From Ferrovum myxofaciens (lineage in GTDB: Bacteria > Pseudomonadota > Gammaproteobacteria > Burkholderiales > Ferrovaceae): DNA of 38,472 nucleotides. The DNA lies in assembly GCF_000735045.1 (NCBI RefSeq), contig NZ_JPOQ01000006.1, forward strand, positions 1-38,472. Reading direction: 5' to 3'. The position numbers and the translations under genes are program-made. Positions within the stretch are counted from its first letter, which is position 1; each line of letters begins with the position of its first letter. Below the pieces are notes generated by a model that did not search any database, had not been told where the DNA came from, and saw only the letters and a program-made list of their open reading frames with translations. Below are positions 1 to 7,268 of this stretch, piece after piece.

Positions 1-115
1 CTCTGCCTCTTTGCAGGGCAGGGTGATGGTTTCCACGGGGAGTTTGGATTCGTCGAAGAACAGTCCGTCTTCAGCGGGAGGGGTGGGCTTGGCGGGTTTG
101 TTCCGGGAATGGGCA
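1..115 (-). pseudogene. IS66-like transposase fragment, runs off the window
   Basis: The minus strand is open from about 120 to 1 and reads a proline-rich linker followed by LFFDESKLPVETITLPC. That stretch resembles the segment of IS66-family TnpC transposases between the zinc finger and the catalytic domain. The frame meets a stop (TAA) inside the adjoining tRNA sequence, so the gene's upstream part is absent here. The reading is from remembered family sequence only; the piece is short and the assignment is moderate. Confidence 0.42.
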
Positions 116-123
116 GCGACGGT

Positions 124-168
124 CTGTTAATCCGCAGGTCCCTGGTTCGAGTCCAGGTCGGGGAGCCA
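124..168 (+). tRNA. 3' fragment of tRNA-Asn(GTT), putative attachment site
   Basis: The anticodon loop CTGTTAA (anticodon GTT at 126-128), the 3' anticodon strand, a perfect T-arm (141-157), the 3' acceptor strand TCGGGGA, discriminator G and encoded CCA (166-168) are all present. The 5' half is missing: 119-123 no longer pairs fully with 131-135, and upstream sequence is transposase-like. A roughly 45-bp tRNA 3' end is the usual attachment core of tRNA-integrating elements. With the tRNA on the plus strand, such a fragment should mark the right-hand end of an element lying to the left, so two elements may sit in tandem here. Confidence 0.8.
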
Positions 169-570
169 TATACCACGGGGGTTCCAGACGAATCACCCAA
201 TTTTATTTGTTCCCCAATTTACAGTTTGTTCCCCAAAAGTACAAACTGGTAGTTGTCCGGGCAGTCCCGTTTCATATCCCGGCACAATATCCGCCCCATA
301 AATAAATGGTTTCCGGAATGTAGTGTGAAAACCCAGACCGAACAGTTTTCCAGCTACCCGCTGTCATCCGTGATCGGCTGGTCACCTCAGGGTTATTGCC
401 GTTCATCTACATCACCGAAACCGATTATTCCCACATGGTACGCGGTGTCGGAATCAACTATATAAAATAATCAACAAGTTATTATGTTCATGCGTAATTT
501 ATGCGTAAAATACAATTGTGCAAGCAGTTAGATTCTGCAAATCAGAATATAACTCAACGCTTCATATGCA
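169..570. other. Intergenic region with direct repeats and a possible gene remnant
   Basis: No convincing gene. Two direct copies of TTTGTTCCCCA lie at about 207-239, close to the att-like tRNA fragment, and could be accessory binding sites. On the plus strand, 324-470 is open without a start codon and reads a protein-like string ending GVGINYIK before TAA; it may be the tail of a decayed gene, but I do not recognise it. The rest, next to the methyltransferase stop, is AT-rich and featureless. Confidence 0.35.
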
Positions 571-1746
571 TTAACCAAGATTCGGAACAGGAAAATCTAG
601 CAGCATTTCTTTGCCTAGCGTCCGCGCACAGACCCCATGCGCAGCATGTTGCCGCCAGAGAACGCCATCTACTGAAGACAGTGCCTTCCAGACAGCTTTT
701 CGCCAGTCAGATTCGATCCGAATACGGTAAACGCAATCAGTTAAGACGGGATTTCCTGAGCGCACCTTGGCCGCATAGTGCAAACAGCGAGCACCAACGC
801 GGGGCAGTAAAATATCCCCCTGCTTTGCCACCCAGCGTTCCGGCAGTGATGGTGCAGCGGGGTATACCGCCAGCCTATTAGGGAAACGCTTGAAGTCGGT
901 GGTATGAAAATAATATAGGTTGTTAGCCACGCACTCCTTATGAGTAAGAGCTCCTCTTACGATCTCAGCCCCCAAATCACGGAGGGTAACGACGGAAGCC
1001 CCACTTCCATCCGTCACGGAATGAAAACTATAATCCAGTCGCGTCCGCGCAAGCTCGGCTGGAATGACTACATCCTCCATCAAATCACCATTTGGCGAGG
1101 CGCCTGTCAGACGAATGTCACTGACTGGCTCCGCATGTTTACGCAAATAGAAAATGTGGGTGCGAGCTTCTGTCCGGGCAAAGAACCGATCCGGCAGCTG
1201 GATCACCCGATACAAGCCATGACGTTCGCACAGCGCTTGTCGCAAATCCGCGTAGTGGCTATGAGTAGCCAAGCCATCTGGAACTATCACCGCCAACTCA
1301 CCACCGGTTCGGAGCAGGCGCAGATTCTGTGCAATAAATACAATATCAGTTGTTATTCGCTTGGCGGATATGCAATCGTGTAAATCAGCAGCGCGCAGAA
1401 TGTCGTAAACACCTGGTATATCTCTAGCTGGTAAATAGGGTGGATTGCAGACCGCCACATCTGCTTGCCCTTCCGCCAAGCCCAACTTGGTCGGCAAGCA
1501 CACATGCAATGCATCCAGACGTAGGCAAACTGCCTTGGGGAAATACGTGCGTGCTGCTACGATGTGCTGCGGGTCTATATCGGCAGCAAACAAGCGTGCA
1601 TCCTGCCAACGCGCCTGCGCCGCCCGTAACAACTGTCCACTACCGACACCGATATCCACCACGGTTTGAACTTGATCAGTCAGCATAGCGTTTACCAGCA
1701 GGTGGCCTGCTGGCTGCGGGGTATAAAACTGTGCCCAAGCGTTCAT
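571..1746 (-). CDS. N6-adenine DNA methyltransferase with C-terminal specificity-like domain
   Basis: A 391-aa class I SAM-dependent methyltransferase, last gene of the five-gene cluster. The N-terminal half shows motif I (VVDIGVGSG, about residues 29-37) and the amino-methylase motif IV NPPY (101-104), with a layout like HsdM. The C-terminal part (about 240-391) reads like half of a type I HsdS: a ROILLPR-type strand (DILLPRVG), LTDCVYRI, and a closing LGKEMLLDFPVP. It should methylate adenine at a site chosen by its own recognition domain. ATG at 1746 is preferred to the in-frame TTG at 1755 because it gives an ATGA overlap with the preceding gene. No classic restriction nuclease is fused to it. 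Confidence 0.85.
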   Translation of the reverse strand: MNAWAQFYTPQPAGHLLVNAMLTDQVQTVVDIGVGSGQLLRAAQARWQDARLFAADIDPQHIVAARTYFPKAVCLRLDALHVCLPTKLGLAEGQADVAVCNPPYLPARDIPGVYDILRAADLHDCISAKRITTDIVFIAQNLRLLRTGGELAVIVPDGLATHSHYADLRQALCERHGLYRVIQLPDRFFARTEARTHIFYLRKHAEPVSDIRLTGASPNGDLMEDVVIPAELARTRLDYSFHSVTDGSGASVVTLRDLGAEIVRGALTHKECVANNLYYFHTTDFKRFPNRLAVYPAAPSLPERWVAKQGDILLPRVGARCLHYAAKVRSGNPVLTDCVYRIRIESDWRKAVWKALSSVDGVLWRQHAAHGVCARTLGKEMLLDFPVPNLG

Positions 1747-2675
1747 ACGGTGCAACTCCAGAAATGAACCATTTGGACCCCATTACATCGACGGGCGCGT
1801 TGTTCTGAGAAATCATAAAGCAGACGCACCCGTGCCTGGTCACGCTCAGACAAGCCAAAATAAAACCAGAGAACACCCAGAAGCATAGGCTTAGGACCGA
1901 GAGGTACAATATCAAGCCAGTGAGATTCTTCCAGTCGAAGTTTTAGAAATGCTTGCACCATTTCGGGATCGCGGGCATCCAATCGGTGGATATGATCGGG
2001 AGAACGCTTGCGAAATGATTCCAACCACGGCTGGCAAGACTCCAAAGCGATTTGGTCTCCACCGTCCACAAATGGTGGATCACCAAGCAATAAATGCAAA
2101 TGTGCTTCATCCCAGTCATAACGCTGGATGAATTTCCAAGCCCTGCCCCTATCAAAACCAAGCAAGATCATATGCTGACTGTTAGGGCGAGTTTCCTCAG
2201 TAGTCAGCGCGACATAGCCCCTAGGTTGACCAATGGGCAATGTATTTTGTACTTCCAAGGAATCAGTTTGTATTTCATCAAAATTGGTTGGCGCAACATA
2301 TAAGCAAGCTAGTGATGCAGGCTGGCAATCGCGTAATGCGGGTAGGAGATATAAGAGCGTATCAAAACTCAGATGGGTGGTATCCAGCAGTATGGACTCG
2401 CCAGCGGGAATAATCTTAGAGATTAGTTGCCCGAGCTCGTTCCAGTTGACAGCTTCCTCGACGTCATTATGGAAGAGTGTGAAGCGATAAGGTATATCCG
2501 ACTGGGTGCGTTTCAATGTCAATCTTGCTAAATCACCGAAATGATTGATGCACCAGCTTCGGCGCTCCTCAGTTTCCGTACTCTCTTGCCCGCTAGTGAC
2601 TAACCATTTCCAAGATGCCAGTGTACGAATAGCGGCTTCAGCTACATCAGGGAGAAAAGCTGAGTTTAGATTCAA
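1743..2675 (-). CDS. Unknown two-domain Rossmann-like protein, CARF-reminiscent
   Basis: A 310-aa protein I cannot assign. Two segments look like Rossmann-type ligand-binding units. Residues 94-130 have a strand ending LLDTTH, a helix, then strand ACLYVAPT. Residues 168-270 start with ILLGFDRGRAW and include LDIVPLGPKPM (254-264). DxTH and GxKPM turns in these positions recall the D-x-T-H and T-GGTK-x-M motifs of CARF-type sensor domains, but this is visual analogy, not a demonstrated homology. No nuclease motif is evident. The start is TTG, overlapping the ATPase stop (TTGA), with AAGGA about 9 nt upstream. Its place between an ATPase and a methyltransferase suggests a sensor or adaptor. Confidence 0.7.
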   Translation of the reverse strand: MNLNSAFLPDVAEAAIRTLASWKWLVTSGQESTETEERRSWCINHFGDLARLTLKRTQSDIPYRFTLFHNDVEEAVNWNELGQLISKIIPAGESILLDTTHLSFDTLLYLLPALRDCQPASLACLYVAPTNFDEIQTDSLEVQNTLPIGQPRGYVALTTEETRPNSQHMILLGFDRGRAWKFIQRYDWDEAHLHLLLGDPPFVDGGDQIALESCQPWLESFRKRSPDHIHRLDARDPEMVQAFLKLRLEESHWLDIVPLGPKPMLLGVLWFYFGLSERDQARVRLLYDFSEQRARRCNGVQMVHFWSCTV

Positions 2676-5488
2676 AGCAGTTTTCCTTGTTTGTCGCTTA
2701 TATCGCTTTCATCACCTGCGGTTGCTTCAAATTTGCGCTCAAACTGTTTGAACAATGTGGACCAAACTTCCTGATCGCCGGCGAATAATTGGTAACACTC
2801 ATTCGGCTTAATGGTAAGTTTCTTCTTTCGTCTGGTGGATAGGTTAAACAATGGTGCAAACCAAGGCACTAGTTGCCAGTCAGTTAGGCGCAAATCCTCT
2901 AAGCTTTTCTGCTTGGTACCTTCAATTCGTCGTAAAGCCCCTTCGTACCAAGCATCGGTAAGCCACTTTTCTAATTGTCTGCACTGTTCGTCTTCGTCTA
3001 GTCCAGGAATCGCGAAGTGATTGACCTCTGGTTCACTCTGCTTCGGACTTTTGTGTTTGGCCTCAAACAATCGCCCCAAGCGTTCGCACAAATTATTCAC
3101 TTCGCGCGGAGAATGATCGGCGGAACGCAAATTTTCGCGAAAAATGCCAACTTGGCGCCGAATAGCCGTATTCTGAACAGCATGTGGGATAGGAAGACTA
3201 GCCCCCCCAGCCTCCTGCCACTCAGCAAAAATAGCATGGCAGAAATCTAAAAAAACTCGGATGGTATTACCAGATAATCCCACCACCTGATTAATTCCGG
3301 CATAACGTTTATCCTGATGGTAGAGCCGACATAGCCAATGCAGCGCTCCCCGGCTGTAGTTATGGTACCAATCTTTAGCTTCCTTGCTCTGAATACGAAA
3401 GGCAGTCAACACCCTATCCACAGACTTGCCTTGATTGAGCATAACGATGGCAGTGGTTTGGCGTAGAGGTTCCTGTTCCGTTTCCATCCAAGCAAGGATC
3501 TCAGCGGCATGATGAGGATAGTGATTTTTCACCCAGTCCACCAATGGTGAGGCACGCCTACCACCCGCAAGCTGGCGCGCCTCTTCTTCGGGAGGCAGAT
3601 CTTGCAACATATCGTCCAGTCGGGTCAAAGCCCTCTTCTGGAAATAGGGGTGCCGCTCCAGATGGCGGTTAGCAACGGCTAAAGCATAGCCCTTAAAAGC
3701 ATCGAAATCCATTTCTTGATCCAGAACATGCTCACGATAATCATGAGTTTCTTCGATCAACTGACCCGGTGCAAGGGTCTCTCTGGTACGCAGACCACCG
3801 CTGCGCATAAATAGACGGTAGGTGACAGCATCTTCACGTCGACTCTGCTTCAATCGGGTGTTAACAATGCGCTGCTGGTAGTCGGCGTAATTCTCATATT
3901 CGTCAACTAACACGACAAAGTGATGCCCGTTGAAGTGTCCAGTTCGCCGCAGACGCTCAGTAAGTAATTTCATCAGAGCATTAGGCTGAGTAAAGACCGG
4001 GCGGTGTTGAGAAAAAGGATTGTTCAGATAAAAACGGATGCGCTGGATTCTGATTTCCAGAAAATCCAGAAAAGCAGGTAATCCTGATATAGCGATATCG
4101 AATTCCCCGAACTCGGCGCACAGTGCCTGAAATAGTTCGGCCTCATCGCACCACTGTGCGAGACCACCCAAGCCGAACAAGGCATTTAAGGCTTTACGCA
4201 CGACCAGGATATCGAAGAACTGAGCGAAAAGGTGGTCGAAATCATTACGCAGAGATTCATCAGATTGGTTAAAACTGTGCAGGAAATCCGCGTCTGGACG
4301 CAAGTATAAGCCGATTCGTGGAAAATCCTTTGGCAGGATAGGACGATCTGTAGCGTGATGCTCAGCCAATTGCACTTCCAGTGAGAACCGTCGTGCCAGC
4401 ATGGTCTTGCCAGAGCCGCGTGCTCCAGATATTAGCAATGGCATAAAGCTATCCATGTCTTGCATGATGGTACCCGCGGGATCAACAAAATTGCGCCAAG
4501 TTTCATCAGCAGTAATGTAATCGCTACGTGTCAGCGCAAAGGGATTATCTGGCTTGTCTTCTTGAGAAGGAACTGCACTGGCAATTGGATTGTCAAGTTC
4601 GATTAGTTCCCTGAGTTTATCGATACCGCGTGTGTAATCATTACTAAGATCATATTCAGCAGCCACTTGACACAGTATTTTCTCGCGCAGCGCCAACTCG
4701 GCGACATAAGGCAGCTCTAGATTGAAGCACTCAAATCCTTGGTATTCCGTACCAATTTCTGTGAGTCGTTCTTGTTTATCTCGTAAACTGATAGATTCCG
4801 GATTGGGCGAGGCCACGAGAATGAGCCGCTTGGAACCGTATTCCTCAATGGCTTTCGGCTCCTTCAGTACCTGTAGAATACGTTGCGTACCTTGAATGTT
4901 TTGTCGGTTGTATCCGGTTACGCACACCACAGTCTCAGACAACTCCAAAGTGGCGATGTAGAATACATCGGATAGTCCAGTGCGGGAGTCAATCAGTACA
5001 TCGTCAAAACCCTGCCGCCTAATCTCCGCCTTGAACAAACGGAAGAAAGCTCGCCCCTGCTGCTCATAAAATTGATCCCAGTCCAAACGCCCCAAACGTT
5101 GTGGATAGTCTGTACTATCCACTTCACCCGCGGGCATGAGCCACAGGCTACCAGACTCGGCATTTTCCGTCTGTTCACGGCGCGGCTGCCAACCTTCACT
5201 AATGCGCAAATAGCGTTCCAATTTTAAATGGTAAGGTTCGATGGTATCGCCAGAATTTAACCGCGTCCGGTAGGCCAAATAGTCATCCAACATATCTACA
5301 ACCCCTGGCCCAGGAGAGGTTAAGCGGAACAAATCGCTTTGATGTTGACCAGGAGCCTCAAGATCAAAGTCAATAATTAGTACTTTACGCCCTTCGCGAG
5401 CTAGGACATACGCCAAGTTAGCCAGAGCCAGACTGCGTCCAACACCGCCCTTATAAGAATAAAAAGCTATAAAGCGAGTATTGCTCAT
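2672..5488 (-). CDS. KGGVGR-motif ParA/MinD-like ATPase fused to AAA-type P-loop ATPase
   Basis: 938 aa with two NTPase modules. Residues 1 to about 295 are a ParA/MinD fold with the variant Walker A YKGGVGRS (12-19), IIDFDLEAPG (38-47) and LIDSRTGLSD (165-174). From about 315 a second P-loop module begins, with GARGSGKT (355-362) and Walker B VVLVDEYEN (525-533). The rest is mainly helical, with a possible winged-helix segment (VGLSGNTIRVFLDF). KGGVGR-variant ATPases are known as a family found in bacterial conflict loci; here it is probably the energy-using or switch component. It is not a partition ParA: no ParB or parS partner is present and the fusion is far too long. ATG at 5488 overlaps the upstream stop (ATGA). 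Confidence 0.82.
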   Translation of the reverse strand: MSNTRFIAFYSYKGGVGRSLALANLAYVLAREGRKVLIIDFDLEAPGQHQSDLFRLTSPGPGVVDMLDDYLAYRTRLNSGDTIEPYHLKLERYLRISEGWQPRREQTENAESGSLWLMPAGEVDSTDYPQRLGRLDWDQFYEQQGRAFFRLFKAEIRRQGFDDVLIDSRTGLSDVFYIATLELSETVVCVTGYNRQNIQGTQRILQVLKEPKAIEEYGSKRLILVASPNPESISLRDKQERLTEIGTEYQGFECFNLELPYVAELALREKILCQVAAEYDLSNDYTRGIDKLRELIELDNPIASAVPSQEDKPDNPFALTRSDYITADETWRNFVDPAGTIMQDMDSFMPLLISGARGSGKTMLARRFSLEVQLAEHHATDRPILPKDFPRIGLYLRPDADFLHSFNQSDESLRNDFDHLFAQFFDILVVRKALNALFGLGGLAQWCDEAELFQALCAEFGEFDIAISGLPAFLDFLEIRIQRIRFYLNNPFSQHRPVFTQPNALMKLLTERLRRTGHFNGHHFVVLVDEYENYADYQQRIVNTRLKQSRREDAVTYRLFMRSGGLRTRETLAPGQLIEETHDYREHVLDQEMDFDAFKGYALAVANRHLERHPYFQKRALTRLDDMLQDLPPEEEARQLAGGRRASPLVDWVKNHYPHHAAEILAWMETEQEPLRQTTAIVMLNQGKSVDRVLTAFRIQSKEAKDWYHNYSRGALHWLCRLYHQDKRYAGINQVVGLSGNTIRVFLDFCHAIFAEWQEAGGASLPIPHAVQNTAIRRQVGIFRENLRSADHSPREVNNLCERLGRLFEAKHKSPKQSEPEVNHFAIPGLDEDEQCRQLEKWLTDAWYEGALRRIEGTKQKSLEDLRLTDWQLVPWFAPLFNLSTRRKKKLTIKPNECYQLFAGDQEVWSTLFKQFERKFEATAGDESDISDKQGKLL

Positions 5489-6309
5489 GCTAATGCCTGC
5501 ATGTGATTCTGGTTTGTCATAAATGTGCGAGGAGACATTCGCATTTCAATTACATGAGTGCGTAACTCTCCACGCAGCCATTCAGCAATCGCATCATGAG
5601 GCTCGTTTTTATCTAACCACGCTCGGAACACTGATGCTAACGATTGATTTAGGCTAGACTCGACATTCTTCATAGAAGTACGCTGCGTATATAATCCTAC
5701 ATTAATCTCTTCTTGAAGCCTCAACTGTTCATTCGTCTCTTTTTCTACGCCAACCAGCAATTCAAGTAGTTCCATACGTGGTAATTTTGGTAGTTTGGAG
5801 AGCGCGATAAACAGGCACCCCCACGCCTCCGCCGAGATGATGGAATAATGGTTGCAACCTAAAAAAGCATAAACTACCGCAGCCATTGCATAGGTGCTAT
5901 AAGGTTTTCCCAAGTTATTTATACTTGCGTCAATCTGCCGTTTCCAAAATTCAGCATCACCCAATTTGAGCACAAGCAAGATTAGCAACCTACCTGCAAG
6001 GATAGGCGGCAGGGCGTTTTCAACTGGTTCTTCAAGTAGGAAAACGAACAGGTTTTCTTGGGGTGGCAAATGAGGGGGCTTAATATCACTCAAACTATAG
6101 ATAAAGCGGCACGCCAGATACATCGGCATACCTTCGTTGTTAGCAACCAAGGTCTTCATCGCATCTGATAGGGCGATCCAAAAAGCGTTATATTCCGCCT
6201 TTGGCATTTCGAAAAAGGCCCTCTCAAGAAGATCATCTTCTTCAATACCTATATTCGGGTTTGTTCCCTGTTCGCCGCGTAATATAGACAAGATTTTTTG
6301 TTCATTCAT
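5485..6309 (-). CDS. Hypothetical helical protein, second gene of defence-like cluster
   Basis: A 274-aa protein that I do not recognise. It is predicted by eye to be almost entirely alpha-helical, leucine-rich in the middle (LLILLVLKLGD, LLELLVGVEKE), with no signal peptide, catalytic motif or nucleotide-binding loop visible. The start ATG at 6309 overlaps the preceding stop (ATGA), and its own stop overlaps the start of the large ATPase, so it is probably made in fixed ratio with both. An adaptor or structural subunit for the ATPase is the simplest inference. Confidence 0.7.
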   Translation of the reverse strand: MNEQKILSILRGEQGTNPNIGIEEDDLLERAFFEMPKAEYNAFWIALSDAMKTLVANNEGMPMYLACRFIYSLSDIKPPHLPPQENLFVFLLEEPVENALPPILAGRLLILLVLKLGDAEFWKRQIDASINNLGKPYSTYAMAAVVYAFLGCNHYSIISAEAWGCLFIALSKLPKLPRMELLELLVGVEKETNEQLRLQEEINVGLYTQRTSMKNVESSLNQSLASVFRAWLDKNEPHDAIAEWLRGELRTHVIEMRMSPRTFMTNQNHMQALA

Positions 6310-7052
6310 TGTCGTATCTCTTTGGCGCAGGCATTCCAGTAGTCTACCCCCAAGTTATTCGCAGACAAATCATAATCCTGCTCCGCTTCCCGATCCCAGT
6401 AATCCATAATCATGAACGCCCCATCTTGCTTGGGAAGTACCCATTCTCTCAAGGTAGGCAGACCGGTCTCCAAATTACGAGCCAATCCGCATTTTAGTTG
6501 GTGTGGAGCCGCATACCAAAAGAAGACTAAGCCACTGTCCAACCACGTGGTCTTGTGTACCTTCTCCACATTGAAGGCCATTATAGTGATTCGTTCGCCC
6601 TCCTTCCAATTCGTCCCGCATAGACCAAGCCCCCTTGCCAATTCACCGCAGTTTACTTGGTCAGGCGAGTGTAAAACGAGCTCGTTTGCTTCATCAGTCC
6701 AATCACTAATGAATAGGACTTTTCGCCTAAGGTTGAGCACAGTATCCTGCAAAAAATCTGGGTTCTGATTTGCATAGGGGGCGGGCTTGGGTAACAAGGT
6801 TTTCTTCTTGAGTACAAAGTATGCTACCTCCCCCTCAAATTGGACTTCGGTTCCGAGACAGCACTGTGCCATGTTGGGGTACATGCCAATATTCAATAGA
6901 TCATCACAACCATCGACCATTATGACTTTTTCAACCTCGCTTTGAATATGCCTAGGCGAACCCAAATAATTCTGGTATGCGAGAGCCTCACGCAATATTT
7001 TTCGATCATTCAGGTCGCCATTTTCGTAGCTGGCTTTCCACCGCTCAAACAC
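6306..7052 (-). CDS. Hypothetical protein, first gene of defence-like cluster
   Basis: A 248-aa protein without a recognised family. The sequence is mixed alpha/beta with several cysteines (VDGCDDLL, QCCLGTE, LGLCGTNW) and a tryptophan-rich C-terminal half, and has no signal peptide or membrane segment. It starts with GTG at 7052, preceded by AAGGGGA at about 5 nt. It is the promoter-proximal gene, so the leader at 7053-7123, which is very AT-rich, probably carries the promoter for all five genes. The stop overlaps the next start by 4 bp. Confidence 0.68.
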   Translation of the reverse strand: MFERWKASYENGDLNDRKILREALAYQNYLGSPRHIQSEVEKVIMVDGCDDLLNIGMYPNMAQCCLGTEVQFEGEVAYFVLKKKTLLPKPAPYANQNPDFLQDTVLNLRRKVLFISDWTDEANELVLHSPDQVNCGELARGLGLCGTNWKEGERITIMAFNVEKVHKTTWLDSGLVFFWYAAPHQLKCGLARNLETGLPTLREWVLPKQDGAFMIMDYWDREAEQDYDLSANNLGVDYWNACAKEIRQ

Positions 7053-7123
7053 TCCGTCCCCTTATATTATTACGTATAAATGCAATATATTAGCCCCCAT
7101 TATGCACTATCTTCGCTTAAGTA

Positions 7124-7267
7124 TCACAACAATGAATCACTGGAATGGACGCCCATGCCCTCTGAACCGCTCATCAGCGCCTCATAGGCATGCACATTTC
7201 CACTCTTGTGGGCAATCGGCTGAAATGCGCACTCAAGCAAGGCTCTCATGGTATTCCCGCCCACCAT
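7124..7267 (-). pseudogene. Truncated EAL-domain gene (5' end only)
   Basis: Immediately after the trbI stop an open frame (ATG 7267 or ATG 7249) reads about 41-47 residues containing LLECAFQPIAHKSG and HAYEALMSG. These match the first strand and the EAL signature of cyclic-di-GMP phosphodiesterase domains, which normally span about 240 residues. The frame ends at TGA 7126-7124 after about 10 residues with no EAL resemblance, so most of the domain, including the metal-binding residues, is gone. It is best read as a remnant cut when the five-gene cluster joined this site. The EAL likeness is clear though short. Confidence 0.72.
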
Positions 7268-7268
7268 C

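Noticed and set aside
501-881. Plus-strand open frame of 126 codons
   Set aside because: Mostly antisense to the methyltransferase gene, with no ribosome site or protein-like composition.
2672-5488. Partition ParA of a plasmid
   Set aside because: KGGVGR variant, second ATPase module and defence-like neighbours; no ParB or parS-like repeats nearby.
7053-7123. A defined sigma70 promoter for the five-gene cluster
   Set aside because: The leader is AT-rich with several -10-like strings but no -35 at proper spacing that stands out.
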